Part shown: positions 33,425-43,532 of the stretch, one piece after another
Layout of the letters: the number at the start of each line of letters is the position of its first letter
How positions within the stretch are numbered: position 1 is the first letter of the stretch
NCBI GenBank assembly: GCA_030685235.1
Contig: MU839106.1
Coordinates: 186,001 to 250,000 of the forward strand
Reading direction: 5' to 3'
Origin: Copromyces sp. CBS 386.78
Taxonomy: Eukaryota; Ascomycota; Sordariomycetes; Sordariales; Sordariaceae
DNA length: 64,000 nucleotides
Made by a program: the position numbers and the translations under genes
Notes under the pieces: model-generated
The model's input: only the letters and a program-made list of their open reading frames with translations
Databases searched by the model: none
What the model was told of the DNA's origin: nothing

Positions 33425-34627
33425 ATGACAACGCTCAACACCCCCAACTTCGCCGCCCCCACCTCCCACGGGGGGCCTTCCTCACCCCCTCGGTCCCAGA
33501 CCTCTTCACCCATCTCCCCCAAATCCACCACCCCCCTCCCAACAATCACCACCAACCTGAACAACCCCCTAACCAACGACAATTCCCCGTCACCAGAAGA
33601 CGACGACGACAACAACATCTCGGACCTTCCCTTCCCCACCGCCCTCCCCCGCCCCTCCTTCCTAACCCCCCAATTTTCTCCCCTCTCCTACCTCGACTCC
33701 CTTTATTCCTCTTCTATCGATCCTTCTGTCGACCCTTCCTTCTCCCCGAGACTAGCAGGACAAAGACATCAAACCCTCCCCGACCTTCGCTCCGAGCTGC
33801 ACACCCGCTCTTTATCCATCAGTTCCGAGCTCTTGGAACTCGTAAACGCCAATTACACCAGCTTCCTATCGCTAGGCGACGAGTTGAAAGGCGGGGAAGA
33901 CAGGGTGGAGGATATCCGGGTGGCTGTGCTGGGCTTCCGGAGAGCCGTGGAGGAGGTTCGGGGAAAGGTCAAAGAGAAGAGGGCCGAGGTGGGACTGCTA
34001 TGTGGGGAGTTGGGAAACGTGAGGGCGGCGGTGGAGTGGGCAAGGGGGGTGCTGGAGTTGGAGGGCAGGGTTGAGGGGTTGGAGGTCAAGTTGAGTTTGG
34101 CGGGCGCGGCGAGCACGAGCACGGGCGGGACTGGGACTGGGACTGGTACAGGAGGAGCGGGAGCGGGAGTGGGAGTGCAAGGGTGGGTGCAAAGGGGTAT
34201 CAAGGAGGATCTGGTGGGAGGAGAAGAAGATGACTACGCAGGGTGGGATTCCGGATCGGAGGATTTCAAAGAAAAAGTTCTTTTGGATAACAGCAACAAC
34301 AACAACAACGCCGAAGAAGAAGACGACCAAGAAGAAGGAGGGGGGTTCATGTCAAGCAGTCCTGCGGAACTGGAGGCTCTTGCCAAGGAATATGTCGGGA
34401 TTGAGCACATGGCCGATAGGCTGGGTGGTCACGAGGTGCCGTTTGTGAGGAAGATGGAGGAACGCATGATTAGGTGCCGGAATACCATTTTGTTGGACTT
34501 GAACACGGCGTTGAAGGAGGCGAGGAGGGCGGGCGAAAAGGGGAAGAAGAGGGTGCTTAGGTATATGGGGGTTTATAGCGTGTTGGACGCCGAGCAGGAG
34601 GCTGTTAGGGTTTTGAAGGAGAAATAG
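33425..34627 (+). CDS. cog2: Conserved oligomeric Golgi complex subunit 2
   Basis: COG2 belongs to lobe A of the COG tether, which captures vesicles for intra-Golgi retrograde transport at the cytosolic face of Golgi membranes. The single-exon frame encodes 400 residues. Residues 1-70 are Pro/Ser/Thr-rich with an acidic DDDDNN run. The conserved N-terminal COG2 signature then follows: FLTPQFSPLSYLDSLY, and later TLPDLRSELHTRSLSISSELLELVNANYTSFLSLGDELKGGEDRVEDIR. It continues into heptad-like helices (VEEVRGKVKEKRAEVG...). A Gly/Thr-rich insert (GTGTGTGG) and an Asn/Glu run split the C-terminal part. The length suits fungal COG2, which lacks the long C-terminal region of animal COG2. The start ATG follows CACAAAA, a good fungal context. 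Confidence 0.88.
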   Translation: MTTLNTPNFAAPTSHGGPSSPPRSQTSSPISPKSTTPLPTITTNLNNPLTNDNSPSPEDDDDNNISDLPFPTALPRPSFLTPQFSPLSYLDSLYSSSIDPSVDPSFSPRLAGQRHQTLPDLRSELHTRSLSISSELLELVNANYTSFLSLGDELKGGEDRVEDIRVAVLGFRRAVEEVRGKVKEKRAEVGLLCGELGNVRAAVEWARGVLELEGRVEGLEVKLSLAGAASTSTGGTGTGTGTGGAGAGVGVQGWVQRGIKEDLVGGEEDDYAGWDSGSEDFKEKVLLDNSNNNNNAEEEDDQEEGGGFMSSSPAELEALAKEYVGIEHMADRLGGHEVPFVRKMEERMIRCRNTILLDLNTALKEARRAGEKGKKRVLRYMGVYSVLDAEQEAVRVLKEK

Positions 34628-34847
34628 GCTGTTAACCGGACATGATGCATGTTGTTAAGGTTAGAAGTACAGGTCTCGGAATATTTAATACACTTAATAC
34701 ACATCGACATACAACATACACATGGCCACAGAGACAAGCATAAGGGTATATACCTGTTACAAACCGCTCCATTTTGCCATTATAATACATGCCTATGATA
34801 CAAGGAAATCTAGCCCATACAACCTCGTCATCGTCATATACAACATG

Positions 34848-35835
34848 TTACATGACCGCCTCCAAATCCTCGGGCTTGATCTTGTCGTCGGTAGGGGCAA
34901 ACTCGGCATTCAGACTCAACCCAGGACCGTGGGTCGTGCTGAGAACAACCTCCTCCAACAACTTGGGCGTGGAATCATCCATCTTGCTGATATCGGACTT
35001 GATCTTGGCCATGAAGGCACGGATGTTCTCGGCCAGCTGCTTGGGGGTGAAGCCGAGCTGGCCGACCGCCATGCGCACGACGCCGTCCCTCTCCCTGTAC
35101 TCGTCCATGCCGATCATGTCGCGGAAGGTGGCCTCGAGGTTGTTGGTGATGGTCTTGGTCTTGCCGCTGGGCATCAGGCCCTTGGGACCGAGCAGCTTGC
35201 CGACGTTGGCCTTGCGGAGCGCGCCCTCGCTCTCCGTGTGGCAGAGCAGCTTGTTGAACAAAAAGTTGCCCGAACGGATCGCCTCAAACACCGTCTCCTC
35301 GCCGGCCAGGACCGCACCCAGCCTCTTGGCCTCCTCCTGCAACTCGCTGCCCTCGGGGCAGATGACGGCGATACGCGTGTCGGTCTTGACGGGCGTCGGT
35401 AGGCGCACGCGGTCGCGCACCACGGGGCCGCCCTTTTTTGTCCGGAGCTTGACGTGGACTTCGTACTTGACCGTCAGGGGGGGTTGGCCGACCTCGGCGG
35501 CGCGGAGGTAGCTGTGACGACGGCTCTGTTAGTCGATGGCGATTCGATTACCAATACCAGACCAGGTAGCTAAGCTTTGCAACGCACCGCATAGCATCAC
35601 ACAGCGAAAACTGCTGCATGCCCGTCATGTCCCATGACTTGAAGAACTTGTACTGCTTCTTCTTCTTGGGCGCCTTCTTCGCTCCTCCCTTGTTGGAGCT
35701 GTGGGTCGCATATCGAACCTGCGATGCGCCGACCGAGGGGACGAGGAACTTGGGTATTGTGGGAAGAGCAGCTCGGGGGGGAGTCGACAGGCTAAGCCTT
35801 GCCAGCGAGGCAAGACATTGTTGTGTTGAAGCCAT
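34848..35835 (-). CDS. mrpl1: Mitochondrial large-subunit ribosomal protein uL1
   Basis: This is the uL1 protein of the mitochondrial ribosome L1 stalk. The exons are 35835-35588 and 35511-34848, with a 76-nt intron (GTGCGT donor, CTAAC branch point). The product is about 303 residues. The N terminus MASTQQCLASLARLSLSTPPRAALPTIPKF is an Arg/Ser-rich mitochondrial targeting peptide followed by a Lys-rich stretch (KKAPKKKKQYKFFKSW). The L1 fold follows: VRLPTPVKTDTRIAVICPEGSE, then the hallmark LLGPKGLMPSGKTKTI with the NNLEATFRDMIG segment. The protein ends EDLEAVM. It is transcribed divergently from the glutamyl-tRNA synthetase gene across a 600-bp shared promoter region. Confidence 0.93.
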
Positions 35836-36435
35836 TGTTGTGAGGAGGTGTGGTGGTGGTGGTGGTGGTGGTGGTCGGGTGTCGCGCTCTCCGGAAGAGG
35901 AACTCGAGGGGCGGCGGGCGGCGGCGGCGGCGGGACGGGGAATCGCGAATCGACGGAATCCTCGAGTCGGGGGACGGCACAGTCCAGTCTCGGGGTCCCG
36001 GCGCGGGCAATTGGGACGCCCGCTTTAATTAGAAAAAAGTTGGGCCCGGGGCAGACTGCGGCACTGCGCTGCACCGGCTAGGCATTGGCGCGGCAGGCAG
36101 CGCATTTCTGTCACCCAGTTAGAGGTAACCACTTGCTGAGCCACAGGGCAGTTTATGAGAGAACGCCTCAGTTCGTCTTCCATGACTCTAGCAGTAGGTA
36201 ACAAGCGCCACATCTGTCACACGACTGGACCTACCCCGGACGCTACCGCAAGCGCTAAATTTCAGCGCACGAGAGGACCCCGCCGCCACTCCACCCGTCC
36301 CGCCGTGCCCCTCCAAAAACTTCCACCTTGACTCAAGGGAATTGTTTGGTGACGAGATCCTGTCCTGGTGTTTTGTTTTCTTGTACAGTTTCAACCCAAT
36401 TCCACATATACCCCCCCCCCCCTCCATCCATCACC
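35836..36435. promoter_or_regulatory. Shared divergent promoter, mrpl1 / GluRS
   Basis: This 600-bp interval separates two start codons on opposite strands, both for translation genes. It contains a GGT trinucleotide repeat at 35848-35875 close to the mrpl1 start, a GC-rich purine-biased block at 35.88-35.95 kb, and a C-run immediately before the GluRS leader at about 36410-36422. No known factor site is identified with certainty. Confidence 0.55.
35848..35875. repeat. GGT trinucleotide repeat
   Basis: A perfect GGT/TGG repeat of about 28 bp lies just upstream of the mrpl1 start codon, visible directly. Confidence 0.9.
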
Positions 36436-38346
36436 ATGAAGCTGGACGAGCTCAAGCCTCTCGAGGCCCTCCTCACTGCGGACTTCCGCCAAATCGAGCC
36501 CCGCCTGCAGGCCCTCGACAAGCACCTTATCCTGCGCACCTACCTCGACGGCTACACCCTCGGCGACATCGACACCAAGATCTGGCTCGCTCTCCGTGGC
36601 AACCGCGCCGCCGTCTCCTTCATCAAGCGCGGCTCGCTCGCCAACCTTGCCAGATGGTTCAACTACATCGAGGAGAACCACCCCGAGATCCAGGCCGAGG
36701 TCAAGGCCAAGGACGCTGCCGCCAAGGCCAAGGTCGCCGCCGCCTCCAAGGCCGGTGCCAGCTATGCGCTCGCCCTCCAGAACGCCGACCAGGGCGTCGT
36801 CACCCGTTTCCTTCCCGAGCCCTCGGGTTACCTTCACATCGGACACGCCAAGGCTGCCCTCCTCAGCGACTACTTTGCTCACCAGGCTTACCAGGGCCAG
36901 CTGCGCCTCCGTCTCGACGACACCAACCCTTCCAAGGAGAAGCAGGAGTACCAGGATGCCATCATCGAGGATCTCGCCCTCATGGGTATCAAGCCCGATA
37001 CCGTCACCTACACTTCCGACTACTTCGACTACCTCTACGACATGTGCGTGCGCATGATCAAGGAGGGCCACGCCTACGCCGATGACACCGACCAGGAGAC
37101 CATGCGCGACCAGCGCTGGAAGGGTGTCGCCTCTGCCCGCCGCGACCGCTCCATCGAGGAGAACTTGCGCATCTTCACCGAGGAGATGAAGAACGGTACC
37201 GAGGAGGGTCTGAAGAACTGCATCCGCGCCAAGCTTTCCGTCGACAACCCGAACAAGGCTCTTCGCGACCCCGTCATCTACCGCTGCAACATCGAGACCC
37301 CCCACCACCGCACCGGCACCAAGTGGAAGATGTACCCCATGTACGATTTCGCCTGCCCCGTCGTCGACAGCCACGAGGGCGTCACCCACGCTCTCCGCTC
37401 CACCGAGTACACGGACCGCAACCCCCAGTACCAGTGGTTCATCGATACCCTCAAGCTCCGCCAGGTCTACATGTGGGATTTCGCCCGCATGAACTTCATC
37501 CGCACCTTCCTCTCCAAGCGCAAGCTCGCCAAGCTCGTCGATACCGGCAAGGTCTGGGGCTGGGACGATCCTCGCATGCCCACCATCCGTGGTGTCCGCA
37601 GGCGCGGTATGACCATCCCCGCCCTCCGCGACTTCATCCTCAAGCAGGGCCCTTCCCGTAACGTGGTCACCATGGACTGGACCAACTTCTGGGCCAGCAA
37701 CAAGAAGGAGATCGACCCCATTGCTCCCCGCCACACTGCCATCACCAAGAAGGATGCCGTCAAGGTCATGGTCAAGGGCGCCGATGCCCCCGCCGAGCCC
37801 ATCAAGCAGGAGAAGCCCAAGCACCCCAAGAACAAGGAGGTCGGCACCAAGCAGGTCACCTTTGCCAACGAGCTCATCATGGACCAGGCCGACGCCAAGT
37901 CCTTCAAGGACGGCGAGGAGATCACCATCATGGGATGGGGCAACGGCTTCGTCCGCAACATCGACTCTTCTGCCGAGGTCATCCCTACTTTCGAGATCGA
38001 CCTCAACCTTGCCGGCGACGTCAAGTCCACCGAGAAGAAGGTTACCTGGCTCGCGTCCAAGGGCCAGACCCTGGTCCCTGCCGAGCTCTGGGACTTTGAC
38101 TACCTCATCACCAAGGACGTCCTGCAGGAGGAGGACAACATGGAGGACTTCCTCAACCCCGTCACCGAGACCATGGAGGAGGCCTGGTGCGACGAGGCGT
38201 CGGCCACCCTCAAGAAGGACGACATCATCCAGCTCGAGAGACGCGGTTATTACCGTGTCGATAAGGGTCTCAACGACTGGAAGGAGGGCGAGGAAAAGAA
38301 GCTTGTGCTGTTCTGCATTCCTACTGGCAAGACTGGTTCCAAGTAA
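36436..38346 (+). CDS. GUS1: Glutamyl-tRNA synthetase, cytosolic
   Basis: This class I synthetase charges tRNA-Glu. The single-exon product is 636 residues from the ATG at 36436; the frame is open further upstream but that part has no ATG in good context and runs through a C-homopolymer. Residues about 25-95 resemble the GST-C-like appended domain of eukaryotic GluRS. The HIGH signature PSGYLHIGHAKAAL is at about 129-142 and the KMSKS counterpart LSKRK at 359-363. The active-site block YPMYDFACPVVDSHEGVTHALRSTEY (300-325) and WGWDDPRMPTIRGVRRRGM are of the GluRS rather than GlnRS type. The beta-barrel anticodon-binding domain fills the C terminus. It is shorter than yeast Gus1 at the N terminus. 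Codon use is strongly biased, as in highly expressed Neurospora-type genes. Confidence 0.92.
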   Translation: MKLDELKPLEALLTADFRQIEPRLQALDKHLILRTYLDGYTLGDIDTKIWLALRGNRAAVSFIKRGSLANLARWFNYIEENHPEIQAEVKAKDAAAKAKVAAASKAGASYALALQNADQGVVTRFLPEPSGYLHIGHAKAALLSDYFAHQAYQGQLRLRLDDTNPSKEKQEYQDAIIEDLALMGIKPDTVTYTSDYFDYLYDMCVRMIKEGHAYADDTDQETMRDQRWKGVASARRDRSIEENLRIFTEEMKNGTEEGLKNCIRAKLSVDNPNKALRDPVIYRCNIETPHHRTGTKWKMYPMYDFACPVVDSHEGVTHALRSTEYTDRNPQYQWFIDTLKLRQVYMWDFARMNFIRTFLSKRKLAKLVDTGKVWGWDDPRMPTIRGVRRRGMTIPALRDFILKQGPSRNVVTMDWTNFWASNKKEIDPIAPRHTAITKKDAVKVMVKGADAPAEPIKQEKPKHPKNKEVGTKQVTFANELIMDQADAKSFKDGEEITIMGWGNGFVRNIDSSAEVIPTFEIDLNLAGDVKSTEKKVTWLASKGQTLVPAELWDFDYLITKDVLQEEDNMEDFLNPVTETMEEAWCDEASATLKKDDIIQLERRGYYRVDKGLNDWKEGEEKKLVLFCIPTGKTGSK

Positions 38347-40300
38347 GTGTGTTGCGACTGAAGCATCATTCATGTAAGCGGGGAAAAGGTTGTCGGGGTT
38401 TTGCGAACAAGTTGCGAAAAATATGTCGGTATAGAAGGATGGTCGGTGAATGTAATGAAAACATTTGAATGGTCATATTATTCTTGTACGATGCGCTGTG
38501 ATTCTGTTTGCAAGTTGAAAGCTCAATCAATGGTCAATCGCCTCACGTCTGGGGAATAAAAGGGTTAGGGTTTTAACAGCTGCCCCCGCCAAAGCGCAAC
38601 CGATTTTCCCAGCTCTTGCGAGGTTGCTGTAAGGGTATGTGTTGTGTTAATGATCAGGAGCCTGGCCGACGGGAAGGAAATACATGGACTGGGTACCTCC
38701 TTTTGTACCTGCCTAGCCTGCCCAGGCTGTGCCCTGTGCCTGGCCTGCTCACTTACCCGGCACTTTCGCACAAGCTGGTCGCCCAAGAGGAAGTACCTTT
38801 TTGCTCCAAGATCAAGCCATGTCACTCCTACTGAGAGTTCAAATGAAACTGGTGAAACCAGCTAACTGCCAACAAAAGACTTTGAAACATGCATTTACAG
38901 TTTGCTATCGCATCAACGGCGCACACCGTCAAACCGCGCCGCTTTGGAACCTGAAGCGAGGGACGGGAGGGAGCCTTCCGCCTGCGAACGCTTGCGGCGC
39001 TGGATGGAACCTTTCCCCGGTCACTGAATGACTGCATTTGTGTCACCGCCATCCATGATCTAGACAACTTGCTCTGGCAAGCCACCATCGTCCATCGAAC
39101 CGAAGATGATGAGCCTCTCCAGCCAAGCTGACCTTTTCTCCCGGCATTATCTTGTCCGTCTGGGATTTTTCTGGTGTTTTCTTGTCTCTCATTGCGCAAG
39201 CCTTGTCAACCGTTGTATTTGTCTGGCATGTGCTTCGCTTGCTTCGCTTGCGCCTGCCCAGCGTCGCCCAGACGCCCAGCGCCTCACATCATTCGAACAT
39301 CGCCATATCCATTTCATATGAAATTGATGGGATCGGCTATCGGCAATCATGGTTCGGTTTCTCGATTGTTCGATTGTTAAATTCTTCGATGACAAGGCCG
39401 ACGGGATTTTATGAACGGAGTTTGCAACGGGATTCTGATCTCCGGTCATTCACCAGTTCACAAAAGGCGGGGCCCCGTTCAGCAAAAACCGAAGGCTTGG
39501 ACATGTCGGCGCTATTGCTCCTGAAAATCAATCAATCAGAAGCGGAAAGGTCACACCCGACCTGCAGTGCGTCGGGTCGCAGTGCCTGGGCTCTCTTTCC
39601 CCCTGACAGTGATCGACGTCAGGCTTGGCTTTGATCAAACGGGGGGACGTGCTCCCACTGAAAGCGACCACAACAGGCCAGACGCTGCCTGGAAAGCTGA
39701 AAATGAGTGCCGAGAACATTCTCTGAAAAGTTCTACGTCATTCGCTGTCGGTTCGTTCACCTCCTCTTGGCTTTTGCTTTTTTTCATTTCTTGTGGCTCC
39801 AATCTTGCGAGCTACGAGCGAAGAAGGCTGGAGCTTCCACTTGTTGCCAAAGGGCAATCAATGTCTCACACGGCCTGATTTGACTTTCCATTGCTCATTT
39901 CCCACAAGGTTCCCCAGCCATCTCCATTGTCCTACCCGACCTTACCACCTTACTCGCGAACGGTTGTTGTTGTTTGTCTCAATTTCTTTTTCTCTTTTCA
40001 CCTTTTTCCCTCTCTTTCCCATCTTTTTCCTAGGGACTAATCGTTAATTCGACCTTTCCATCCCATTCCGCCTTCCATAACTTTTAGTGGAGGTGTGTTT
40101 TGAAACTGGACTTCGGAATCGGCGTTGCGCTGCCGTCTGTTTACACGCGACTCGACTCGTTTGGGACTGGAGCTTTGAGTTAAGCTTAAACGAGCCGGCC
40201 CCACAACCATCACGAGGAACCTCACCTTTCCCCAGGACCCTGAATTCCACAACAAACAACAACACACGACTCGACGACAAACTCGAAGCGCGCCGCAACA
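38347..40300. other. Intergenic: GluRS 3' region and pns1 upstream region
   Basis: No gene is recognised. A telomere-like AGGGTTAGGGTT occurs at 38561-38572, about 220 bp after the GluRS stop. The last 350 bp before the pns1 start include a CT-rich tract at about 39970-40030, common in promoters and leaders of filamentous fungi. ORFs of 60-160 codons in 38.6-39.7 kb have no family features. Confidence 0.5.
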
Positions 40301-42049
40301 ATGAGCGGGCCACAGTACGGCGCCCAGCCGGGTGGCTACTACAACAACGATAACAATAACAACTACCCTCCTCCTCCTCCGGCCAACTCGTACCAGATGA
40401 ACCCCATGCCGCCGAATGATGGTAACTACGGTCAGCAGCCGCAGTATGGTCAACAACCGTATGGAAATGGTTATGGAAATGAGTCCGGGTACGCTCCTCC
40501 TCAGGGACCGCCGCCGAACGGGTACAAGCCCCCTCTGGTCGATGGTTACAACGGCGGCCCCCCTCCGCCTGATGGTCCCCCGCCGTCGTACGATGAAGTG
40601 TTCAAGGTCCAGAAGCCCAAGTACAACGATTGGTGGGCGGGCATCTTGTTCCTGGCTACCGTTGCTGGGTTCGTTGCGGTTTCGGCTATTAGTCTTCATG
40701 GTTATGGTAGGACAACCTCCTCCTCCGTGTCAAGATCTTGAAGATATAAGTGAAAATACTAACACAAAACAGCCGACAACAGAAGTCTAAACGATGGCAG
40801 CCTCAACGGTCAAAGGAACACCTTTGGTCTCACCACTCACACCATTTATCTCTTCGTCTGGGTCCTGATCTGCGCCATTGTCCTCTCGTACGCCTACATG
40901 TGGATGGCCCGCAAGTTCACCAAGCAATTCATCTACGCCACCGGCATCCTCAACATCGTCATGGGCCTGGTTACGGCAATTTATATGCTATCTCGCAAGT
41001 ACTGGTCCGGCGGCATCGTTTTCTTGATCTTTGTCGTCCTCCAAGCCCTCTTCTTCTGGTCCTGCCGGTCGCGCATCCCTTTTTCGACTTTGATGCTCCA
41101 AACTGCCATCGACGTGGCCAAAGTCCACGGGCACGTCTACCTCGTCTCCGCCGTTGGCGGCCTCATCGGTACCTTGTTCGCCGCCTACTGGGCCATCACT
41201 CTCGTCGCCGTCTACATCAAGTTCGAGCCCGACCCGAACAACGCCGCCTGCCGTAACGCCGGCGGGTGTTCCTCGGGCAAAGTCATCGGCCTGATCGTTT
41301 TCATCACCTTCGCCGGCTACTGGATCTCAGAGTGGCTGAAGAACACCATCCACACCACGGTCGCGGGCATCTACGGATCATGGTACTTCAACAGCCGCAA
41401 CTACCCGACCAAGGTCACGCGCGGCGCCCTCAAGCGCTCGCTCACTTACTCCTTCGGCTCTATTTCGCTGGGATCCCTGTTCATTGCCATAATCAACCTC
41501 ATACGCCAACTCGCCCAGGCTGCTCAACAAAACGCCGCGCAGCAGGGTGACATGTTGGGAACCGTTCTCTGGTGCATCTTCGGCTGCTTGATCGGCATCC
41601 TCGACTGGCTCGTCGAGTTCATCAACCGCTACGCCTTCTGCCACATCGCCCTCTACGGAAAAGCCTACTTTGCCGCGGCCAAGGATACCTGGAAGATGAT
41701 CAAGGAGCGCGGCATCGACGCTTTGATCAACGAGTGCCTTATCGGTCCCGTGCTTACCTTCGGCGCTACTTTTGTCGCGTATGCCTGCGGCTTGATTGCG
41801 TATCTGTACATGGTCTACACCAAGCCGGCGTATAACGATGGCGGAGGGTTCACGCCGGTGGTGGTGGCGTTTGCTTTCCTGATTGGATTGCAGGTGTGCA
41901 ATGTGTTTACGACGCCGCTTACCAGTGGCATTGACACGATTTTTGTGGCGACGGCGTGGGATCCCGAGGTGTTGATGAGGGATCATGCGGATTTGTATTA
42001 CAGGATGGTACAGGTTTATCCGCATGTTCAGGAGGCTATTCATGCCTGA
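40301..42049 (+). CDS. pns1: Pns1 / choline-transporter-like (SLC44) membrane protein
   Basis: This is a polytopic plasma-membrane protein of the CTL family; the fungal Pns1 members have no proven choline transport. The exons are 40301-40706 and 40773-42049, with a 66-nt intron (GTAGGA donor, ACTAAC branch, CAG acceptor), encoding 560 residues. The N-terminal 95 residues are Pro/Gly/Tyr/Asn-rich and cytosolic, ending in a PPPSYDEVF motif (PPxY-like). TM1 is WWAGILFLATVAGFVAVSAISL. The intron falls in the loop after it, and about ten membrane segments are expected. The family signature is at GGCSSGKVIGLIVFITFAGYWISEWLKNTIHTTVAGIYGSWYF and NRYAFCHIALYGKAYFAAAKDTW. The C-terminal DHADLYYRMVQVYPHVQ is also conserved in the family. 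Confidence 0.93.
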
Positions 42050-42815
42050 GGTGGTAATGGAAGTGGAAGGGGGGGATGAGGGGATGGGAATGGGAGTGGA
42101 ATAATAATGCCTTGTTAGAGGCTACCCATGGTTGGGAAGGAGAGAGGAGGAGGAATGGTCTGCTGCCGCCTCCGGGGAAAAGGAATACCTATGAGTACGA
42201 TCCCTGTAACTTTGTAATTCTTAAAGGAGTTGGTCGGAGTGGGAGGGGTTGATACCAATACTATGGGGAGGATGTTTGAGCTGGGGGGAGAGATGATAGC
42301 ACTGGAAGAAAGGATAGGTACCTTGAGAAGAAGATTAGTAATATCAGAGTTAATCACCTAATACCTTGATTGCCCACGGTGTCTCCAGGTACGGGCTTCG
42401 GTGCAGTCGTCTGTCCTTCAGTTCAGTTGTAGGCAAAAGCCTGGACATTCATAGTCATAACTAGTGGTCTGAAGAGCAAGGACGTAGACTTTTTAACGGT
42501 GAACCCCCGAACAAGCGCAAGCATCAAGGTAAATATCTGAGATTAAATGTTGTGATCACCTTGATCAAACCTGTTGGTGCACCGCAAGCTTGAGTGGATC
42601 TCCTCACTTCCAAACAAACTCCCAGTTCAACGCAACTTCCCAACTTCGCAAGTCCCAAAACATGACCCCACATTAAAATCCACAATCCACTTCCCGTCCT
42701 GCAGCTTCCACTTTCAGCTTCCCCTATGTACCACCTCACCCTGCACGCCTGCATATAGCGACGTATACACACATAAGCAAAACAACCAAGCCATTACCTC
42801 AACAAATAACCACTA
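42050..42815. other. Intergenic: pns1 3' region and tRNA upstream
   Basis: No gene is seen. The first part is likely the pns1 3' untranslated region; the part near 42.5-42.8 kb flanks the tRNA-Ser gene. Confidence 0.5.
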
Positions 42816-42915
42816 GTCACTTTGGCGGAGTGGTTAACGCGCTGCCCTGCTATTCGCAAGAAAGCAAGTTTAGGCAGTTCCCTCGGGAGCGCAGGTTCGA
42901 ATCCTGCAGGTGACG
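42816..42915 (+). tRNA. tRNA-Ser(GCU) with a 19-nt intron
   Basis: The acceptor strand GTCACTT pairs with AGGTGAC (one T-G pair), followed by discriminator G. The anticodon stem is CTGCC (42842-42846) with GGCAG (42873-42877). The loop reads CT-GCT-A, giving anticodon GCU at 42849-42851, and a 19-nt intron at 42853-42871 sits in the canonical position one base after the anticodon. A long variable arm (TTCCCTCGGGAG) makes it class II, as expected for serine. The T arm contains GGTTCGAATCC, which also supplies the B box; the A box region is TGGCGGAGTGG. A T-rich pol III terminator follows within about 35 bp. It decodes AGC/AGU. Confidence 0.95.
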
Positions 42916-43532
42916 CATTTATTTATTTCTTTTGCTTTTTTTTTGCTTCTTCTGCTTTTTTGCAAAGTTTCTTCTCTCTTTTTTGGTTCTGCGATTCCTG
43001 ATTATTGAATGAGATCAACATTTGTCGAACGATCGAACGGTCGAACGGTCGACCTTCTTTTCCCATGGCAACCATAACAGGGGGACGAACGAAAGAAGGA
43101 TTGCGCAACTGCTTACACCGCTGACGACGCCAATGGTCGATGATGATGTTCAGGGACAAGCCAATAAGATGGCGCAGAAGTGATTTGTTTCCCCGTTTAT
43201 TAGCGGCCATGGCGAATGGACGAACGATCGTTGGACGATAACGACGGGCTGAGAAGCCGGCGTGTCGGATCGTCCCTATAGGGGCGGGGGGGCTAGGCGT
43301 GAGCTATCTGAGGGGAAGCTACATAAACCTCCTTGCCAAAACATCACGCCAATTGTTGATGTTCTAGGTCTTGACGACGAGAAACGAAACGGGTCGGTTG
43401 CTTTACCGTTTTGGGGGGTACGGTTCATGGTTGAAGCTCTCGGGAATTGGCTATAAAAGAAGGCATCCCCATAAGATCAGGAGAAGGAAGGACTTTACTC
43501 ATCATCATCCGTCACCAAACAACACCGCCGTC
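42916..43532. other. Intergenic: tRNA terminator and M20 gene promoter
   Basis: T-runs at about 42927-42962 can terminate pol III. The rest is upstream sequence of the M20 amidohydrolase gene. Small tandem units (GAACGATCGAACGGTCGAACG) occur near 43025-43050. No gene is seen. Confidence 0.5.

Noticed and set aside
36391..38373. 660-codon open frame on the minus strand across the whole GluRS gene
   Set aside because: It is an antisense shadow. The strong C-ending codon bias of the sense gene removes stop triplets from that complementary frame; the translation is repetitive Asp/Val/Leu/Gly with no fold, whereas the sense frame is a clear GluRS.
43020..43055. GAACGATCGAACGGTCGAACGG units as a CRISPR-like or regulatory array
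   Set aside because: Only two or three imperfect short units without spacers; simple local duplication in eukaryotic DNA.
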